Shown here one piece after another: positions 60,300-64,000 of a DNA stretch of 64,000 nt. The stretch comes from Carposina sasakii. Lineage: Eukaryota > Arthropoda > Insecta > Lepidoptera > Carposinidae. The position numbers and the translations under genes are program-made. Numbering within the stretch: the stretch's first letter is position 1; each line of letters opens with the position of its first letter. The DNA lies in contig CP053150.1 of assembly GCA_014607495.2 (NCBI GenBank), positions 14,342,495 to 14,406,494 on the forward strand, in the 5' to 3' direction. The notes beneath the pieces are model-generated. The model was given only the letters and a program-made list of their open reading frames with translations. It did not search any database and was not told the DNA's origin.

Positions 60300-61068
60300 T
60301 ATGCTCTACATCTAAACCTATCAACACATTTCAAACGTATAGATTGTTTATTTGTTTTTTCGGAAATATCTTTGATAATATAATAATTTCTCCTAAAATA
60401 AACTAAAAAGATAAGTAAAAGGTTTGCTTGACAACAGGCGGAACGAGCGGGGTCCTTTCAGTTACACGGTGTGCTTGCGGCCGTTCTTACCACCTACCAC
60501 TACACTACTGTGACCCCGCGACCGCTTCTATAGCAGGACCTTTTGTTTTCATATTAGCGTAGGAAAGCTTCCATGTTCCCACACTTAAACTGTTCAAATT
60601 GGAATTATTGGTCGCTTTGGAAACGTTAAAGTACGTTTGTTGACTTTAAAACTTTGATGGATGTGTGATTTAAAAGACATGGTACAACAAATAAAACGAG
60701 CCTCTATTCACAGTAGTTGTTACAACTTTTGACATGCTCTTTTAAGCGTAGATTTGATTCCAGATACCCGTACGATCGTATCTGTTGTTGTGAAATTTAT
60801 ATTTCGCTGTTGTTAGTAGGTAGGCAGCCATAAAACCAACGCCACATCCTTAGCAAAATGTGTTTCGACACGGTTTCCACAGACAATATTGCGCCGACAC
60901 CAAAATAAAAGTATAAAGGGAGGCAGGTAGATGATGAGCAAGAACTTTTACTGATACGGGTCATTCGGTCAAAGGTTGGCCTAGATATTGTAGATAGCGA
61001 TAGCGAGAGCCGGATGGGGCTACGAATGTGTGCCTGAAGCGATGGCATTACTTATATGATTTTATAAT
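60300..61068. other. Intergenic, nothing recognised
   Basis: 60430-60545 is GC-richer (GCGGAACGAGCGGGGTCC, GTGACCCCGCGACCGC), possibly a repeat remnant. The rest is AT-rich. Confidence 0.45.
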
Positions 61069-61278
61069 ACTAGTGGACGCACGCGACTCCGTAGACTACA
61101 GAAAAAAAAATGTCGCAATTATCCGAGAGCCTATGTCCCTAAATGTAGCCTATGTCCTTTCTCAAGATCTAGTCTACCTGTAAACCAAATTTTATTCAAA
61201 TCGGTTCTGTAGTTTTGGCTTGAATGCGGGACAAACAGACAGACAGAGTTACTTTCGCATTTATAATATTAGTAAGTA
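61069..61278 (-). repeat. Lep1-type repeat, ACTAGTGGACGC end
   Basis: Left ACTAGTGGACGCACGCGAC; internal GAGAGCCTATGTCCCTAA and TTCAAATCGGTTCTGTAG; right ACAGACAGAGTTACTTTCGC, ATTTATAATATTAGTA. Confidence 0.72.
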
Positions 61279-62268
61279 TTATCTATTTGTTCCTTAGGTT
61301 CAGAAGGAGGCTGAGGATCAACTGCATCAGTTTGGTCATCGGAAATTCTGTAACAAAATAACTAGAATATTTTAATGATCTTTATGTACATATCCCTTAT
61401 ACAATTAATTATAATCTCTCATAGCATAAACTACAGCTCAGATAGAACAAGGAAAAACCGCAACCTAGTTTCTTCAGTCAATCAGTCAGCTTGATTAATA
61501 GCTTCCACTACATTGAAAATGCTGACTCTAGTCATCTACTTTCTAAAGAATAAGTTGAAAGCTCTTTTATTAAAAGTGTGCGAGTATACAGTCTAACAGA
61601 ATATTTCAGAAATTGGTCGATTTGTAAAAGACGTAAACAGGACAACAGGTAGTTGTGTTTTGGGTACTTTGCTACATTCACAAGTGTTTACTGTTTGATA
61701 GAAGATATAAGAGATTTTTGGTATATAGCCAATACACTGACTGACAGTATGTACACATATACAATAATATTTTTATTGGATAATGTGATCCGAGATGCTC
61801 GGAAATCAAGGATTGAAGATGTATGATGGAAACGAAGGTAGGTAAGTTATATCGTCTTGTAAGCATATATGACGTAACTGAAGACTTCACATATAAGTAA
61901 ATGTAATAAGGATAAGCTTTATTACAGAAAAGTTTTCATTGTCTTAAGAACTAATATGGCTCATTGAAAGCTCTTTGTCTAGCGCTGCGGCGACAAGCCA
62001 TTGTAATGGTTCACTGCATTGTAGGAAATTGTCAGAGGTTTGTACGATCCTTTTACTCATTTTTCATTAGAACTCGAAAGAACTCTCAGTTGTTATATAA
62101 GATATATTATATTGAGTACTCATCATTTTTGCTTACGCTGTGCAGAACAGAACGAAGCGATACTATCGCTCCATCAAAAAATGCACTCTACATTTACGAT
62201 AGATAATCTATATCGTGCTTTAGAGCGCGGCTTGGCACCATAAGGAATGTATTCTTCTTCTATATCTA
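61279..62268. other. Intergenic, nothing recognised
   Basis: AT-rich. Overlapping ORFs of 67-80 codons at 61964-62243 lack features. Confidence 0.5.
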
Positions 62269-62499
62269 TCTATACATATAATAATATAATAAAATTGTAA
62301 CAGATCGATGTTTGTGCACGCTAATCTAATAAATCGGAAACGGCTGGACCGATTTCGATGCAGCTTTCATGAATATATTGTGACAGGTCCCACTTAACAT
62401 ATAGGCTACTTTTTATCCCGATAAAATATTTTATCCCGGAAATTTCGACATTTTGTTTTTTCTGCAGTCCACGCGGACAGAGTCGCGGGCGTTTACTAT
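62269..62499 (+). repeat. Lep1-type repeat, complete
   Basis: Starts TCTATACATATAATAATATA and contains GTAACAGATCGATGTTTGTG, ACCGATTTCGATGCAGC, ATAGGCTACTTTTTATCCC. It ends CACGCGGACAGAGTCGCGGGC, split here as CACGCGGACAG and AGTCGCGGGCG. Confidence 0.75.
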
Positions 62500-63908
62500 T
62501 AAGAATATGTAAGTATACCTAGATACGAGTACTCGAAGACAATTAGAATCAACTTGGATGGATGGTGATACCATAATCGTCTCTTTATGCCAATTTTGGT
62601 ACGGAACACCAAAAAATACTTATAAAAAAAAATATGTAAACACGTTTCGGTTCCCTAACAAGGTGAACCATTTTGAAGCGACCCGTTAGCAAACATTTAT
62701 CAATGCGAAGAGAGGCAACTTAAGGACGACGTTCGCGAAGCCGGCTACCTACCTACCTACCTCCTATAATAAAATAAATATGTAGCGGTACGTTTTATAG
62801 GGCCGGGGTAGGCGGGCGGCGCGGGGTGCGGGGTGCGTTGACCTCGGCCGGTGCGAGTGCATGCAGTGACACCCCCGCGCGCCCCGCGCACCGCCCTCTG
62901 CGTACACGCAGCTCCGAGTTCGCGAAATCTCAAAAGGAAGCCAATTATGATTGATACAGGGAATAATGCCGCCAAAAAACTTAATATATTACCGGGTTGG
63001 GCTGTATTGCCGTCATCGGAGCCGCTCCTGATCTGGTAGCTTTTTGTAGAGACAATTATCACGACATTATGTAGTAGGTAGTGGAACTTTTCACCTGTTG
63101 CAACAGGTTGTAACTTGCAATGAATATGGCGGGCTAGGACAAAAAACATGATCTACCAAATAGGAACTCGATTGGTATTAGTACTAGTAATGATGAGCTT
63201 TTGGACAGCATTTCGTTTGAACTGCATTATTTTTATAATATTGATATTAGCCTCTATCTACTTAATAACTAGAATATTAGCAGGTAGTGAACTTAATAAG
63301 TATAGGGATAATGGCGCAACCGCCACTGATAAGCTGTAGATTTGATAGGTGTCTTTTTTACATGGGACAGGTAGCTAAAAATTTGATTATCGATTAATCT
63401 TATAGAAAGTAAAAATGTCCATATTATGCAATATTTAAAAGAGCTTATCTAAAAGCTTATTTATTTTTATAAATAAATAGTTATCTGACGGAGAAAGTGA
63501 GCGCTGGTAGAGTCGTGAAAGCTCTAGCTTTCTAGCTTTTATAGGTATCTGCTATATTTATGATAGGTCCAATTTCTACCTAAAAGACAGATTAAAAAAT
63601 AGATGTAAGTTCCATATATTTCACCACACCTGTTCTGTGTATTTCACACTAGCGAATGTTCACCGCTTCGTCTGCGTAAACTTAAGAATTCTCGATATTT
63701 CTCTTTCGGTAATTTATTTTAATACGCAGATAGCTACTGTAAATATTCAGTCATTTTTTATGAAAGAAGATGGCATCTTCTTTCTTTAGAAAATGTGTAC
63801 AAGTTTAGACTACTCTACTGTCGTTCCGATATTGAACAGTCAGACAGACGGATTCACACTCGTGTGATCGTGTGTTGCTGTACCTATTATTGTTGCTATC
63901 GATTCGTC
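62500..63908. other. Intergenic; CpG-rich island at 62800-62920
   Basis: 62800-62920 is strongly GC/CpG-rich (GGCGGGCGGCGCGGGGTGCG and CCCCGCGCGCCCCGCGCACC) and may be a promoter or first exon of a gene beyond the window. ORFs there (130 aa minus, 62 aa plus) follow the base bias and have no domain signal. A 63-codon ORF at 63148 is AT-rich and hydrophobic with no support. Confidence 0.4.
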
Positions 63909-64000
63909 TATACAGGGTGTTTTTTTGTGGCCACCTTTAACGAAGGGTACGTATTCTATACATGAAATAAAGTAAGTTTTGGCAAAAAAAAATAATGGGA
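63909..64000 (+). mobile_element. TA-flanked TIR element, GTGGCCACC family, copy 3 (cut by window end)
   Basis: TATACAGGGTGTTTTTTTG, TGGCCACCTTTAACGAAGGG and TATTCTATACATGAAATAAA repeat 31970-32060 almost exactly. The element continues past 64000. Confidence 0.75.

Noticed and set aside
62757..63149. 130-codon minus-strand ORF over the CpG island
   Set aside because: Composition-driven; no domain, no conservation evidence, no splice context.

Overview
The window is nuclear DNA from an insect, almost certainly a moth or butterfly (Lepidoptera). The evidence is the AT-rich introns and intergenic DNA, several lepidopteran repeat families (Lep1-type Helitron-like repeats with an ACTAGTGGACGC-like end, RTE 3' ends carrying a 'CAGTGGACT...GATGATGATG' tail, a tRNA-headed SINE), and spliced insect genes. 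Three host genes can be supported, all on the + strand. (1) A four-exon gene with its coding part at 28179-29707 (453 aa) encodes a conserved-looking protein with a MATH/TRAF-like beta-sandwich region and a C-terminal coiled coil; I do not recognise it by name. (2) A small single-exon gene at 33913-34191 (92 aa) encodes a lysine-rich UPF0390/LYDG10 family protein. (3) The lowfat/LIX1 orthologue spans 41684-58521 in six coding exons with consistent splice phases (274 aa).

Layout. 1-1.3 kb: 3' part of a broken CR1/Daphne-like LINE. 1.37-1.79 kb: a short poly(A) retroposon (called family A here). 2.6-7.76 kb: a full-length I/Jockey-superfamily LINE on the minus strand with both ORFs open and a 14-bp target-site duplication, next to a TIR element (7781-8209). 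8.2-19 kb: mostly anonymous DNA with small TIR elements, Lep1 and LINE-tail fragments and a CpG-rich possible first exon near 17.3 kb. 19.07-22.1 kb: two copies of a TA-flanked TIR element, the second split by a 2.08-kb hAT-like element. 24.8-25.2 kb: another family A copy. 28.1-30.03 kb: the MATH-like gene. 30.15-30.81 kb: an internally deleted PIF/Harbinger element. 32.5-33.8 kb: a family A copy carrying both a hAT-type element and a second family A copy. 33.9-34.3 kb: the UPF0390 gene. 35.3-35.9 kb: a TIR element invaded by Lep1. 37.3-38.8 kb: an RTE LINE with the inversion expected of twin priming, bounded by a 12-bp duplication. 41.7-58.5 kb: lowfat, with repeat-rich introns. 58.5-64 kb: intergenic DNA with Lep1 copies and one CpG-rich island; the last 92 bases start another TIR element.

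The host genes do not form an obvious functional unit. LIX1/lowfat proteins act in Fat/Dachsous signalling (known for Drosophila lowfat), and the other two are unrelated by sequence. I see no prokaryotic-style system, CRISPR array or defence island. What is unusual here is transposon biology: nested insertions whose order can be read from target-site duplications, a short non-tRNA retroposon family with a constant 5' end, a twin-primed RTE, and a full-length LINE with a single substitution at a conserved endonuclease acidic residue.
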